DNA from: Pseudomonas vanderleydeniana
GTDB taxonomy: Bacteria; Pseudomonadota; Gammaproteobacteria; Pseudomonadales; Pseudomonadaceae
Assembly (NCBI RefSeq): GCF_014268755.2
Contig: NZ_CP077093.1
Location: 868,001 to 932,000, forward strand
Direction: 5' to 3'
Length of the DNA: 64,000 bases
Below, piece after piece: positions 11,710 through 20,737 of the stretch. Under the pieces are notes generated by a model. It was not told the DNA's origin. It was given only the letters and a program-made list of their open reading frames with translations, and searched no databases. Positions within the stretch are counted from its first letter, which is position 1. Each line of letters starts with the position of its first letter. The translations under genes and the position numbers were made by a program.

Positions 11710-12408
11710 TTAGATCGTAACCAACCCGCGTACACCCTCGGTTTCCATATTTTCTCCGCGCCCCTGCTGGATGATCTCGCCCCGGGACATCACCAGGTAC
11801 TGGTCGGCCAACTCGGCGGCAAAGTCGTAGAACTGTTCCACCAGCAGGATCGCCATGTCGCCGCGGGCCGCCAGTTTGCGGATCACGGCGCCGATCTCCT
11901 TGATCACCGATGGCTGGATACCCTCGGTCGGTTCATCGAGGATCAGCAGCCGTGGACGGCTCGCCAGTGCCCGGCCGATCGCCAACTGTTGCTGCTGGCC
12001 GCCGGAGAGGTCGCCGCCGCGCCGGTGTTTCATCTGCTGCAGGACCGGGAACAGTTCATAGATGAACCCCGGGACTTCCCGGGCCTGCGAGGCGGGAAAG
12101 CGCGACAGGCCCATCAGCAGGTTTTCCTCCACGGTCAGCCGGCCGAAGATCTCCCGGCCCTGGGGCACGTAGGCGATCCCGGCATGCACCCGCTGGTGCG
12201 GCTTGAAGCCGGTGATGGCGTTGCCCTCCCAGTTGACGCTGCCTTCGCGGGTGGGCAGCAGGCCCATCAGGCACTTGAGCAGGGTGGTCTTGCCCACGCC
12301 GTTGCGTCCGAGCAGGCAGGTGATTTCACCGATTTTCACATCGAACGACAGGCCGCGCAGGATGTGGCTACCGCCGTAGTATTGGTGCAGCGTGTCGACT
12401 TGCAGCAT
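11710..12408 (-). CDS. urtE: Urea ABC transporter ATPase UrtE
   Basis: A 232-residue LivF-like ATP-binding subunit of the high-affinity urea transporter. Walker A is LGRNGVGKTTLLKC, the signature LSGGQQQQLAIGRAL and Walker B LLILDEPTEGIQ are intact. I chose the ATG at 12408 (MLQVDTLHQYYGGSH), which gives the family length; the frame opens five codons earlier without a matching N-terminus. A REPIN lies between it and urtD, but both genes belong to the same minus-strand operon. Confidence 0.95.
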   Translation of the reverse strand: MLQVDTLHQYYGGSHILRGLSFDVKIGEITCLLGRNGVGKTTLLKCLMGLLPTREGSVNWEGNAITGFKPHQRVHAGIAYVPQGREIFGRLTVEENLLMGLSRFPASQAREVPGFIYELFPVLQQMKHRRGGDLSGGQQQQLAIGRALASRPRLLILDEPTEGIQPSVIKEIGAVIRKLAARGDMAILLVEQFYDFAAELADQYLVMSRGEIIQQGRGENMETEGVRGLVTI

Positions 12409-12447
12409 GCTCAGTTTCCCCACTCTGTCTTGTCTTGCATCGCCCCT

Positions 12448-12521
12448 TGTAGGCGCGTGGCTTGCCCGCGAACCTTTTAGCGATCGTCAGGACGCCTTCG
12501 CGGGCAAGCCCGGCTCCTACA
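12448..12521. repeat. Short REPIN between urtD and urtE
   Basis: Arms at 12448-12472 (TGTAGGCGCGTGGCTTGCCC onward) and 12497-12521 (ending GGGCAAGCCCGGCTCCTACA) are near-perfect inverted copies of 25 bp with a 24-base loop. This could fold into a strong hairpin within the operon mRNA. It is of the widespread Pseudomonas REP type. Confidence 0.85.
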
Positions 12522-12534
12522 GGGGCGCGTCGTG

Positions 12535-13386
12535 TCAGCGGCCGAGGTAGACCTCGATGACGCGCTCGTTTTCCTGCACCTGTGCCAGCGAGCCTTCGGC
12601 CAGCACACTGCCCTGGTGCAGCACGGTCACGTGGTCGGCGATCGAGCCGACGAAGCCCATGTCGTGCTCGACCACCATCAGCGAATGCTTGCCGGCCAGG
12701 CTCTTGAACAGCTCGGCGGTGAACTCGGTCTCGGCATCGGTCATGCCGGCCACCGGCTCGTCGAGCAGCAGCAACTGCGGGTCCTGCATCAGCAACATGC
12801 CGATTTCCAGGAACTGCTTCTGGCCGTGCGACAAAAGCCCGGCCGGGCGGTTGACCGAAGCCGTCAGGCGAATGGTCTCCAGGACCTGGGCGATCGCGTC
12901 CCGCTGCTCGCCCGTCAGGCGCGCGCGCAGGCTGGCCCAGACCGACTTGTCGGTCTTCTGCGCCAGCTCCAGGTTCTCGAACACACTCAGGGCCTCGAAT
13001 ACCGTGGGCTTCTGGAACTTGCGACCGATCCCGGCCTGGGCGATCCGCACTTCGCTCATCTGCGTCAGGTCCAGGGTTTCGCCGAACCAGGCCTTGCCCT
13101 GGCCGGGCCGGGTCTTGCCGGTGATCACGTCCATCAGGGTGGTCTTGCCGGCACCGTTGGGACCGATGATGCAGCGCAGTTCGCCGACGCCGATGTACAG
13201 GTTGAGGTCGTTCAGCGCCTTGAAACCATCGAAGCTGACGCTGATGTCTTCCAGCGTCAGGATGGTGCCGTGGCGGGTGTTGAGCCCCTTGCCGGCAGCC
13301 TGGCCGAGACCGATGGCGTCGCGGCCGCTGCCGGCATCGAGGGCGGTCGGTTCGAGCATGAACTCGGCGGTCGGTGTGATTCTCAT
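12535..13386 (-). CDS. urtD: Urea ABC transporter ATPase UrtD
   Basis: A 283-residue LivG-like ATP-binding subunit. After an N-terminal extension of about 40 residues come Walker A (IIGPNGAGKTTLMDV), the signature LSHGQKQFLEIGMLL and Walker B LLLLDEPVAGMTDAE, followed by the VVEHDMGFV switch histidine. Both UrtD and UrtE drive import of urea through UrtBC. It overlaps urtC by four bases. The length and N-terminal extension are typical of pseudomonad UrtD. Confidence 0.95.
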   Translation of the reverse strand: MRITPTAEFMLEPTALDAGSGRDAIGLGQAAGKGLNTRHGTILTLEDISVSFDGFKALNDLNLYIGVGELRCIIGPNGAGKTTLMDVITGKTRPGQGKAWFGETLDLTQMSEVRIAQAGIGRKFQKPTVFEALSVFENLELAQKTDKSVWASLRARLTGEQRDAIAQVLETIRLTASVNRPAGLLSHGQKQFLEIGMLLMQDPQLLLLDEPVAGMTDAETEFTAELFKSLAGKHSLMVVEHDMGFVGSIADHVTVLHQGSVLAEGSLAQVQENERVIEVYLGR

Positions 13387-14462
13387 GCCTCACCCCTTTT
13401 CTTCAACAGGCCGATCACACCCTTGGGCAGGTACAGGGTGACGACGATGAACAGCGCTCCGAGGAAGAACAGCCAGTACTCCGGGAAGGCCACGGTGAAC
13501 CAGCTCTTCATGCCGTTGACCAGGCCGGCGCCGAGCAACGGGCCGACCAGCGTGCCGCGCCCGCCGAGGGCAACCCAGACGGCGGCCTCGATGGAGTTGG
13601 TCGGTGACATCTCGCTGGGGTTGATGATCCCCACTTGGGGGACGTACAGCGCGCCGGCCAGGCCGCACAGCACCGCACTCAGGACCCAGACGAACAGCTT
13701 GAAGCCGCGCGGGTCGTAGCCGCAGAACATCAGCCGGTTCTCCGCATCGCGCAAGGCGGTCAGCACCCGGCCGAACTTGCTGCGCGCCAGTCGCCAGCCG
13801 CTGTACAGGCTGGCCAGCAACAGCAATACGGTGGCCAGGAACAGCGCGGCGCGGGTGCCCGGTTCGGTGATGCCGAAACCGAGGATACTGCGGAAGTTGG
13901 TAAAGCCGTTGTTGCCGCCGAAGCCGGTCTCGTTGCGAAAGAACAGCAGCATCGCGGCGAAGGTCAGGGCCTGGGTCATGATCGAGAAATACACGCCCTT
14001 GATCCGCGAACGGAAGGCGAAGAAGCCGAACACCAGCGCCAGCAGTCCCGGTGCCAGCACCACCAGGCACAAGGCCCAGAGGAAGTGGTTGGTGCCGGTC
14101 CAGTACCAGGGCAGTTCGCTCCACGACAGGAAGGTCATGAACGCCGGCAACTGGTCGCCGGAGGCTTCGCGCATCAGGTACATGCCCATGGCGTAGCCGC
14201 CCAGGGCGAAGAACAGGCCGTGTCCCAGGGACAACAGCCCGGCGTAGCCCCAGACCAGGTCGAGGGCCAGGGCGACGATGGCATAGCAGAGAATCTTGCC
14301 CACCAGGGTCAGGGTGTAGGCCGAAACCTGCAGCGGGCTCTGCGCCGGCAGCAATGACAGCAGCGGCAATGCCAGCAACAGGACCAGGAGCAGGCCGCCG
14401 ATGACGATGGTCAGGCGCGGGCCGGCCTTTTGTGTGGCGCTCAACAGCAGGGGCTGGTTCAT
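13383..14462 (-). CDS. urtC: Urea ABC transporter permease UrtC
   Basis: A 359-residue LivM-like inner-membrane permease with about ten hydrophobic segments. It shows the family motif ALDLVWGYAGLLSLGHGLFFALGG region near residues 65-88 and the late cytoplasmic loop LRDAENRLMFCGYDP that contacts the ATPases. The stop overlaps the start of urtD by four bases, and its start codon shares one base with the urtB stop. Together with UrtB it forms the urea channel. Confidence 0.95.
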   Translation of the reverse strand: MNQPLLLSATQKAGPRLTIVIGGLLLVLLLALPLLSLLPAQSPLQVSAYTLTLVGKILCYAIVALALDLVWGYAGLLSLGHGLFFALGGYAMGMYLMREASGDQLPAFMTFLSWSELPWYWTGTNHFLWALCLVVLAPGLLALVFGFFAFRSRIKGVYFSIMTQALTFAAMLLFFRNETGFGGNNGFTNFRSILGFGITEPGTRAALFLATVLLLLASLYSGWRLARSKFGRVLTALRDAENRLMFCGYDPRGFKLFVWVLSAVLCGLAGALYVPQVGIINPSEMSPTNSIEAAVWVALGGRGTLVGPLLGAGLVNGMKSWFTVAFPEYWLFFLGALFIVVTLYLPKGVIGLLKKRGEA

Positions 14463-15970
14463 CAGTCGATCACCCGTCCTTTCAGTGCGAAGAGCCCTTG
14501 CGGACGTTTCTGGATAAACAGAATGATCAGCGCGAGGATCAGGATCTTGCCCAGCACCGCGCCGATCTGTGGTTCGAGGATCTTGTTGGCGACCCCCAGG
14601 CCGAACGCGGCGGTGACGCTGCCGGCCAGCTGACCGACGCCACCGAGCACCACCACCAGGAACGAGTCGATGATGTAGCTCTGGCCGAGGTCGGGGCCGA
14701 CGTTGCCGATCTGGCTCAGGGCCACGCCGCCTAGGCCGGCGATGCCCGAGCCGAGGCCGAAGGCGAGCATGTCCACGCGGCCGGTGGGCACGCCGCAGCA
14801 GGCGGCCATGTTGCGGTTCTGGGTGACGGCGCGCACGTTGAGGCCGAGGCGGGTGCGGTTCAGCAGCAGCCAGGTGAGCACCACCACGAACAGTGCGAAG
14901 GCAATGATCACCAGGCGGCTGTAGGGCAGCACGAGGTTGGGCAGGACCTGGACTCCGCCGGACAGCCAGCTCGGGTTGGCGACCTCCACGTTCTGTGCAC
15001 CGAACAACAGGCGTATCAACTGGATCAGCATCAGGCTGATGCCCCAGGTGGCGAGCAGGGTTTCCAGCGGCCGGCCGTAGAGGTGGCGGATCACCGTGCG
15101 CTCAAGGGCCATGCCGAGGCTCGCGGTGACGAAGAACGCCACCGGCAGCGCCAGCAGCGGGTAGTAGTCGAGGGCCTGCGGCATGAAACGCTGGAACAGC
15201 AGTTGCACCCCGTAGGTGGCGTAGGCCCCGATCATCAGCATCTCGCCGTGAGCCATGTTGATCACCCCGAGCAGGCCGAAGGTGATCGCCAGGCCCAGGG
15301 CCGCCAGCAGCAGGATCGAGCCCAGCGACAGGCCACTGAAGGCCTGGCCGAGCATTTCGCCCAGCATCAGCTTGCGCTTGACCTGGGCCAGGCTGGTCTC
15401 GACGGCGGTGTGCACATTGGCATCGGTTTCGACGCCGGGCTGCAGCAGGTCCTCGAGGCGGGTGCGGGCCAGCGGGTCGCCGCTGGCGCCGAGCAGACGC
15501 ACGGCGGCCAGGCGTACGCCGGGATCCGGGTCGACCAGTTGCAGGTTGGCCAGGGCCAGGCTCAGGGCAGCGTGCACGTCGGCGTTGGTTTCCCCGGCCA
15601 GTTGCCGGTCGAGGAAGGGCTGTTGCGCGGGTTTGGCGCTTTTCTGGAGTTGCAGGGCGGCGGCAAGGCGCACCTTGGCATCGGCGGCGAGCAGTTGCTG
15701 GCTGGCGACGGCGGTGTCGATCAGGCCGCGCAGGCGGTTGTTCAGGCGCAGGGTCCTGGTTTCGCCGTTGAGCGTCAGTTGGCCGCTGTGCAGGGCGTCG
15801 ATCAGTTCGATGCGCTCAGGCGCGGGGTGCGCGGCCCAGCCTTCCAGCAGGGCCGCCTGTTGGTTGGGGGAAGCGGCGACGAAGTCTTCGGCATCGCCGG
15901 CCTGGGCGGCCATCGGTAACAACAGCGCGAGGGCGAAAACGAAGAAAAGACGATGAAGGACAGTGGGCAT
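14462..15970 (-). CDS. urtB: Urea ABC transporter permease UrtB with HEAT-like N-terminal domain
   Basis: A 502-residue LivH-like permease. Unlike LivH it has a signal peptide (MPTVLHRLFFVFALALLLPM) and about 190 residues of helical, HEAT-like periplasmic sequence before the membrane part, which begins near residue 205 (SLGSILLLAALGLAITFGLLG). The permease motif NMAHGEMLMIGAYATYGVQ and the EAA-like loop LNVRAVTQNRNMAACCGV are present. This extension is usual for proteobacterial UrtB. The start at 15970 was chosen for the signal peptide; an in-frame ATG six codons upstream is also possible. A REPIN separates it from urtA. Confidence 0.93.
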   Translation of the reverse strand: MPTVLHRLFFVFALALLLPMAAQAGDAEDFVAASPNQQAALLEGWAAHPAPERIELIDALHSGQLTLNGETRTLRLNNRLRGLIDTAVASQQLLAADAKVRLAAALQLQKSAKPAQQPFLDRQLAGETNADVHAALSLALANLQLVDPDPGVRLAAVRLLGASGDPLARTRLEDLLQPGVETDANVHTAVETSLAQVKRKLMLGEMLGQAFSGLSLGSILLLAALGLAITFGLLGVINMAHGEMLMIGAYATYGVQLLFQRFMPQALDYYPLLALPVAFFVTASLGMALERTVIRHLYGRPLETLLATWGISLMLIQLIRLLFGAQNVEVANPSWLSGGVQVLPNLVLPYSRLVIIAFALFVVVLTWLLLNRTRLGLNVRAVTQNRNMAACCGVPTGRVDMLAFGLGSGIAGLGGVALSQIGNVGPDLGQSYIIDSFLVVVLGGVGQLAGSVTAAFGLGVANKILEPQIGAVLGKILILALIILFIQKRPQGLFALKGRVID

Positions 15971-16037
15971 ATCAATGGCCTTGCGCATGGAAAACACGAA
16001 CTGGAGGTGGTCGCAGTTCCTGTGGCGAGCGGGCATT

Positions 16038-16170
16038 TGTGGCGAGGGGGCTTGCCCCCGCTCGGCTGCGAAGCAGTCGTAAAGTCAGAGTGCTCGGTCT
16101 GTCTGCGACACCGAGTTCTCCGGCTTTAGGGCCGCTTCGCAGCCCAACGGGGGCAAGCCCCCTCGCCACA
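16038..16170. repeat. REPIN between urtA and urtB
   Basis: Perfect 23-bp inverted arms at 16038-16060 (TGTGGCGAGGGGGCTTGCCC onward) and 16148-16170, separated by 87 bases that include a CGGCTGCGAAGCAGTCG / GCCGCTTCGCAGCC sub-palindrome. It occupies most of the 235-base space between the periplasmic binding protein gene and the permease gene. A hairpin here could leave extra urtA mRNA, a common way to make more binding protein than permease. Confidence 0.88.
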
Positions 16171-16205
16171 GGGACCGGCCCGCTTTCGGCGGGCCGCCCC
16201 TCCAC

Positions 16206-17471
16206 TCAGTTGCTCTTCACCGCGTAGTCAGGCTTCTTGTCGTTGCCCGGAATGAACGGACTCCACGGCTGGGCGCGGATCGGCCCTTCGGTCTGCCAGA
16301 CCACGTTGAACTGGCCGTCCGGCTGGATCTCGCCGATCATCACCGGCTTGTGCAGGTGGTGATTGGTCTTGTCCATGGTCAGGGTGTAGCCCGACGGCGC
16401 GGCGAAGGTCTGGCCGGCCAGGGCTTCGCGGACCTTGTCGACATCGGTCGACTTGGCCTTTTCCACCGCCTGGGCCCACATGTGGATGCCGACATAGGTG
16501 GCCTCCATCGGGTCGTTGGTCACCGCCTTGTCGGCGCCCGGCAGGTTTTTCTTCTTGGCGTAGGCCTTCCAGTCGGCGACGAACTTCTGGTTCACCGGGT
16601 TGTTCACCGACTCGAAGTAGTTCCAGGCCGCGAGGTTGCCCACCAACGGCTTGGTGTCGATGCCGCGCAGTTCTTCCTCGCCGACGGAGAATGCCACCAC
16701 CGGTACGTCGGTGGCCTTCAGGCCCTGGTTCGCCAGTTCCTTGTAGAACGGCACGTTGGAGTCACCGTTGACGGTGGAGATCACCGCGGTCTTGCCGCCC
16801 GCGGAGAATTTCTTGATGTTGGCGACGATGGTCTGGTAGTCGGCATGGCCGAACGGGGTGTAGATCTCTTCGATATCCTTGTCCGCCACGCCCTTGGAAT
16901 GCAGGAACGCACGCAGGATCTTGTTGGTGGTGCGTGGGTAGACGTAGTCGGTACCGAGCAGGAAGAAGCGCTTGGCGCTGCCGCCGTCTTCGCTCATCAG
17001 GTACTCCACCGCCGGGATCGCCTGCTGGTTCGGCGCGGCGCCAGTGTAGAAGACGTTCGGCGACATCTCTTCGCCTTCATACTGCACCGGGTAGAACAGC
17101 AGGCCATTGAGTTCCTCGAACACTGGCAGCACCGATTTGCGCGACACTGAGGTCCAGCAGCCGAACACCACCGCGACCTTGTCCTGGGTCAGCAACTGGC
17201 GGCTCTTCTCGGCGAACAGCGGCCAGTTGGAGGCCGGATCGACCACTACCGGTTCGAGCATCTTGCCGTTGACCCCGCCCTTGGCGTTGATCTCGTCGAT
17301 GGTCATCAGCGCCATGTCCTTGAGCGACGTCTCGGAGATTGCCATGGTGCCGGACAGCGAATGCAGGATGCCGACCTTGATGGTCTCGGCGGCTTCGACA
17401 GTCCAGGTCAGGCCCATGGCGGCAATCGATGCCGTCAGGGTGAAAGCCTTGATCAAACTACGACGCTTCAT
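16206..17471 (-). CDS. urtA: Urea-binding periplasmic protein UrtA
   Basis: A 421-residue substrate-binding protein of the branched-chain amino acid/amide family specialised for urea. The N-terminus MKRRSLIKAFTLTASIAAMG resembles a twin-arginine signal peptide. The mature part begins ETIKVGILHSLSGTMAISE and includes FGCWTSVSRKSVLPVFEELNG, typical of UrtA/AmiC-like proteins. It is the first gene of the urtABCDE-ure operon. A sigma-54 promoter lies about 60 bases upstream of the start codon, consistent with induction under nitrogen limitation. Confidence 0.95.
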   Translation of the reverse strand: MKRRSLIKAFTLTASIAAMGLTWTVEAAETIKVGILHSLSGTMAISETSLKDMALMTIDEINAKGGVNGKMLEPVVVDPASNWPLFAEKSRQLLTQDKVAVVFGCWTSVSRKSVLPVFEELNGLLFYPVQYEGEEMSPNVFYTGAAPNQQAIPAVEYLMSEDGGSAKRFFLLGTDYVYPRTTNKILRAFLHSKGVADKDIEEIYTPFGHADYQTIVANIKKFSAGGKTAVISTVNGDSNVPFYKELANQGLKATDVPVVAFSVGEEELRGIDTKPLVGNLAAWNYFESVNNPVNQKFVADWKAYAKKKNLPGADKAVTNDPMEATYVGIHMWAQAVEKAKSTDVDKVREALAGQTFAAPSGYTLTMDKTNHHLHKPVMIGEIQPDGQFNVVWQTEGPIRAQPWSPFIPGNDKKPDYAVKSN

Positions 17472-17532
17472 GGTGCGATCTCCAGGGTCTCAATTTTTTT
17501 GGGTTGGCAGATGCAGATGCTGAAGCGGGTTT

Positions 17533-17548
17533 TGCAAGGGCTGTGCCG
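17533..17548 (-). promoter_or_regulatory. Sigma-54 (RpoN) promoter of the urea operon
   Basis: On the minus strand the bases read CGGCACAGCCCTTGCA, matching the -24/-12 consensus TGGCAC-N5-TTGCA with a single mismatch and the exact GG-N10-GC spacing. Transcription would start near 17522, leaving a leader of about 50 bases before urtA. A GGAG ribosome site follows close to the ATG. This fits RpoN-dependent nitrogen control of urea use. Confidence 0.7.
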
Positions 17549-17643
17549 AGTCGGGAAAAGGCCGGAACAGAGCGGTTTGGCGGGGGACTGGTCTGAACAG
17601 TCGCACCAGGTGGGGGCGGATTGAGCGGTGTGGTGCGCGCGAA

Positions 17644-17658
17644 GCGCCAGGTTGGTGC
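17644..17658. promoter_or_regulatory. Possible NtrC enhancer site
   Basis: The bases GCGCCAGGTTGGTGC form the inverted pattern GCACC-N5-GGTGC with one mismatch, the core of the NtrC binding site. The centre lies about 130 bases upstream of the start point predicted from the sigma-54 promoter at 17533-17548, which is a normal enhancer distance. Only one clear half-matched site was seen. Confidence 0.45.
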
Positions 17659-17684
17659 TCGGGTCGTTATCGCGTGGTGTTCAT

Positions 17685-17886
17685 CGCCAGCAAGCGGAGC
17701 GCCGCCCGGTCGTCTCCCATAAACAGGTGCCGAGCCCTTCGCGGATAGACCGGGGCGCCGGACCGCCGAAGGCGGCCAGCATTTGACCGCTCATCGTTGA
17801 TGAATCCAAGACAGTTGGCTCACACAAGGTTCTAGCCGGACGCGGTCACTGTGGGTGACGGCCGGGCGGCGCTCCGCTTGCTGGCG
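17685..17886. repeat. Inverted-repeat element with 29-bp arms
   Basis: Arms at 17685-17713 (CGCCAGCAAGCGGAGCGCCG onward) and 17858-17886 are inverted copies with one mismatch, about 145 bases apart. Inside, 17771-17825 matches the interior of the element at 6936-7186 (GGCGGCCAG..., GACCGCTCATCG, AAGACAGTTGGCTC). The element fills the part of the 424-base gap between the permease gene and the urtA promoter that is not regulatory. Confidence 0.75.
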
Positions 17887-17895
17887 ATAGCGCCC

Positions 17896-18906
17896 TTACC
17901 GCCGCCGCATCAATCCGATGAAGAACAGGCCGCCGATGGCGGCGGTGGCCACGCCGATCGGCAGGTCTTCCGGGGCGATGAGGGTGCGCGCCGCGACGTC
18001 GACCCAGATCAGGAACAGGCTGCCGAGCAGCGCCGATACCGGCAGCAGCCGGCGGTGTTCGGCACCGACCAGGTAGCGGGCGATGTGCGGCACCATCAGA
18101 CCGACGAAACCGATCGAGCCGCTGATGGACACCAGCACGCCGGTCATCAGCGAGGCGATCAGGAAGACCCTGAGGCGTACATTGCGTGCATTCAGGCCGA
18201 GGGTCACGGCGGTTTGTTCGCCGGCCATCAGCGCGTTCAGCGAACGGGCCATGCCCAGCAGCAGGAGCAGCCCGCAGAGCACGCTGAGCGTTGGTATCGT
18301 CAGCAGCTCCCAACGCGCCAGGCCGAGGCCGCCAAGCATCCAGAACATCACTGCCGAGCTGGCCCGGTGGTCACCGAGAAACAGCAGCAGGTTGGCCAGC
18401 GCCATCATCACGAAGGACACCGCCACCCCGCACAGCAGCAGGCGCTCGCTGTCCAGCCGACCGTTGCGGCTGGCGATGGCGAGCACCGCGAGCATGCTGC
18501 CCAGGGCGCCGATGAAGGCGGCCATGGGCAAGGTCAGCAGGCCGGCGATTTCCCCCACGTGCAGCACCACGATCACCGCGCCGAGCGTGGCCCCGGACGT
18601 GACACCGAGCAGGTGCGGGTCGGCCAGCGGATTGCGGGTCACCGCCTGCAGTACCGCGCCGATCAGCGCCAGGCCGGCACCGACCAGCGCGCCCAACAGC
18701 ATGCGCGGAACACGGATCAGCCAGACGATGTGTTCCTGGCCGGGGTTCCAGTCCACCGTCCCGCTGCCCAGCAGCTTGTAGGCGAGGATGCGCCATACCA
18801 GGTCCACCGGCAGCCGTGCCGGGCCGAAGCCCAGCGACACCACGCAGGACGCAAGCAACAGTGTGCCGAGCGCGACCAGCAGCAGGGGATAGCGGCGGCT
18901 CATCAT
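17896..18906 (-). CDS. FecCD-type metal ABC transporter permease
   Basis: A 336-residue inner-membrane permease of the BtuC/FecCD family with about ten hydrophobic helices. Family motifs include RVPRMLLGALVGAGLALIGA (residues 67-86), NPLADPHLLGVTSGA and the ATPase-contacting region GSIGFVGLMVPHIARYLVG near residue 265. Members import iron-siderophores, haem, B12 or other metal complexes. It is the last gene of a tightly overlapping trio (ATPase, binding protein, permease; four-base overlaps). Position and Zur-like control upstream point to zinc or another metal chelate, as in the P. aeruginosa PA2911-PA2914 group I recall, but the ligand is not proven. Confidence 0.88.
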   Translation of the reverse strand: MMSRRYPLLLVALGTLLLASCVVSLGFGPARLPVDLVWRILAYKLLGSGTVDWNPGQEHIVWLIRVPRMLLGALVGAGLALIGAVLQAVTRNPLADPHLLGVTSGATLGAVIVVLHVGEIAGLLTLPMAAFIGALGSMLAVLAIASRNGRLDSERLLLCGVAVSFVMMALANLLLFLGDHRASSAVMFWMLGGLGLARWELLTIPTLSVLCGLLLLLGMARSLNALMAGEQTAVTLGLNARNVRLRVFLIASLMTGVLVSISGSIGFVGLMVPHIARYLVGAEHRRLLPVSALLGSLFLIWVDVAARTLIAPEDLPIGVATAAIGGLFFIGLMRRR

Positions 18907-19853
18907 TGTGGGTGGAACGCCTTGGCCAGGGTTTCGATGGCCTGGACGTTATCGATGCCCGGCGTCGCCTCGGCGTAGGGGATGACCACGAAGCGCTTGT
19001 TGCGGATCGCATCCACCGACTGCAGGGCCGGATGGGTTTCCAGGAAGTGCTGTTTCTGTTCGGCGGTGATTTCGCTGTAGTCGACGATGACGATCACCTG
19101 CGGGTTCTTCTCCACTACGCTTTCCCAGTTGACGCGGGTCCAGCTGGCCTCGACGTCATCGAGCACGTTGCGCCCGCCGGCTGCCTCGATCAGTGCCTGG
19201 GGCATGGCCAGGCGACCGGAAGTCATGGCGCGATCCTCGCCGCTGTCGTAGAGAAACACCCGCGGGCGCTCGGCCGGCAGGTTTTTCTGCACCGCGGCAA
19301 CCCGCGCCTGCATCTGCGCGATCAGCGCCTCGGCGCGGTCCTGCACGTCGAAGATCCGGCCGAGGTTGCGCAGGTCGTTGTAGGTGTCGTCGAGGCTGGC
19401 GCCCGGGCGCTTCATCACGAAGGCGCAGGACTCGGTCAGCTCGTAGACGTTGATGCCCAGCGATGCCAGGGTCTGTGGCGTGAGGTCGCCACCGACGCGC
19501 ATGCCGTAGTCCCAGCCGGCGAAGAAGAAGTCGACATTGGCGTTGAGCAGGGTTTCCACCGACGGGTACTTGGCCGCCAGCTCCGGCAGGCCGTCGAGGG
19601 TCCGGGCCATTTGCGCGGTGACCGACTTCCAGCCGCTGATGCCGCTGTAGCCGGCCATGCGCGGTTTCAGGCCGAGGGCTAGCATCATCTGGGTCATGTT
19701 GATGTCGTGGCTGAGCGCGTGGCGGGGGGCTTCCTTGAAGGTCACCTCGCGATTGCAGCTCTGGACGGTCAACGGGTAGTGCGTCGGCTCGGCCAGGCTG
19801 GTCATGCAGACGAGCAGGGAACCGAGGCAGAGTGTCAGGCGCAGTGGCTTCAT
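18903..19853 (-). CDS. Periplasmic metal-chelate binding protein (FecB/BtuF fold)
   Basis: A 316-residue class III substrate-binding protein with a signal peptide (MKPLRLTLCLGSLLVCMTSL, cleavage after about residue 21). It has the two-lobed pattern of this family: an N-lobe opening APRHALSHDINMTQMMLALG, a rigid helix linker near residue 165, and the C-lobe with NVLDDVEASWTRVNWESVVEKNPQVIVIVDY-like sequence. It hands its ligand to the neighbouring permease. The N-lobe has AVSH-like histidine (ALSHDIN) that could contribute to metal or ligand contact. It overlaps both neighbours by four bases. Confidence 0.87.
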   Translation of the reverse strand: MKPLRLTLCLGSLLVCMTSLAEPTHYPLTVQSCNREVTFKEAPRHALSHDINMTQMMLALGLKPRMAGYSGISGWKSVTAQMARTLDGLPELAAKYPSVETLLNANVDFFFAGWDYGMRVGGDLTPQTLASLGINVYELTESCAFVMKRPGASLDDTYNDLRNLGRIFDVQDRAEALIAQMQARVAAVQKNLPAERPRVFLYDSGEDRAMTSGRLAMPQALIEAAGGRNVLDDVEASWTRVNWESVVEKNPQVIVIVDYSEITAEQKQHFLETHPALQSVDAIRNKRFVVIPYAEATPGIDNVQAIETLAKAFHPQ

Positions 19854-20638
19854 GGTTGGGTTATCCAGGTGATTCGTGGGTAGCCACCGAGCGGGTGGGC
19901 ATCGACCAGCGCTTCGACGCCGAACACCTCGCGCAACAGCTCGCCGGTGAGCACCGCCTGCGGGGTGCCGCTGGCAACGATACGACCGTGGTCGAGCACG
20001 TACAGGCGGTCGCAGAAGGCGGCGGCGAGGTTGAGGTCGTGGATGCTGGCGAGGGTGCCGATGTTCAGGCGCTTGACCCGCGTCAGCAGTTCCAGTTGAT
20101 AACGTGGGTCGAGGTGGTTGGTCGGTTCGTCGAGGATCAGCAACTGCGGTTGCTGGGCCAGGGCACGCGCAAGGATCACCCGCTGCTTCTCGCCACCGGA
20201 CAGGGTGGCGAAGGCATGCTCCTCGAACCCCAGCATGCCGACCGATGCCAGGGCCTGGTGGATCAGTTGGCGGTCGTGTCCGGTTTCACCGTCGAACAGC
20301 CTCTTGTGTGGCGTGCGGCCCATGGCGACCACTTCGTCGACGGTCAGGCCGAAGGCGTCGGGAAACTCCTGCAGGACCACGGCGATGCGCTGGGCGCACC
20401 AGCGTGGCGACTGCTTCCAGACGTTCTGGTGTTCCAGCAGGACTTCGCCGCTTTCCGGCTGGCTGAAGCGATAGGCGCACTTGAGCAGGCTGGTCTTGCC
20501 GCTGCCGTTGGGCCCGATCAGGCCGACGAACTCACCCGCCGCCACCTGCAGGGTGGCGTCACGCAGTTGGAACTGGTGATGGCAGTGGCCCTGGCCCAGG
20601 GGTGTCCAGGCCAGATTGGCGAGGGTCAGCGAGGTCAT
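19850..20638 (-). CDS. ABC transporter ATPase (FepC/HmuV type)
   Basis: A 262-residue ATP-binding subunit. Walker A is IGPNGSGKTSLLKC, signature LSGGEKQRVILARAL, Walker B LLILDEPTNHLD and the switch histidine is in ASIHDLNLAAAF. It powers the permease encoded two genes downstream. It is the first gene of the trio. The 575 bases separating it from the TonB receptor upstream are occupied by simple repeats, a REPIN and a tandem repeat, so whether it is co-transcribed with the receptor is open. Confidence 0.92.
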   Translation of the reverse strand: MTSLTLANLAWTPLGQGHCHHQFQLRDATLQVAAGEFVGLIGPNGSGKTSLLKCAYRFSQPESGEVLLEHQNVWKQSPRWCAQRIAVVLQEFPDAFGLTVDEVVAMGRTPHKRLFDGETGHDRQLIHQALASVGMLGFEEHAFATLSGGEKQRVILARALAQQPQLLILDEPTNHLDPRYQLELLTRVKRLNIGTLASIHDLNLAAAFCDRLYVLDHGRIVASGTPQAVLTGELLREVFGVEALVDAHPLGGYPRITWITQP

Positions 20639-20737
20639 TGCGTGCTCATTGGTTTATCTGTTTTACAACCTGGTTGGGAAACGGATGGCCGTCTTGGGCA
20701 GGGCTTGGAGCTTCGTTCCAATTTGAGCCAGGGTTTT

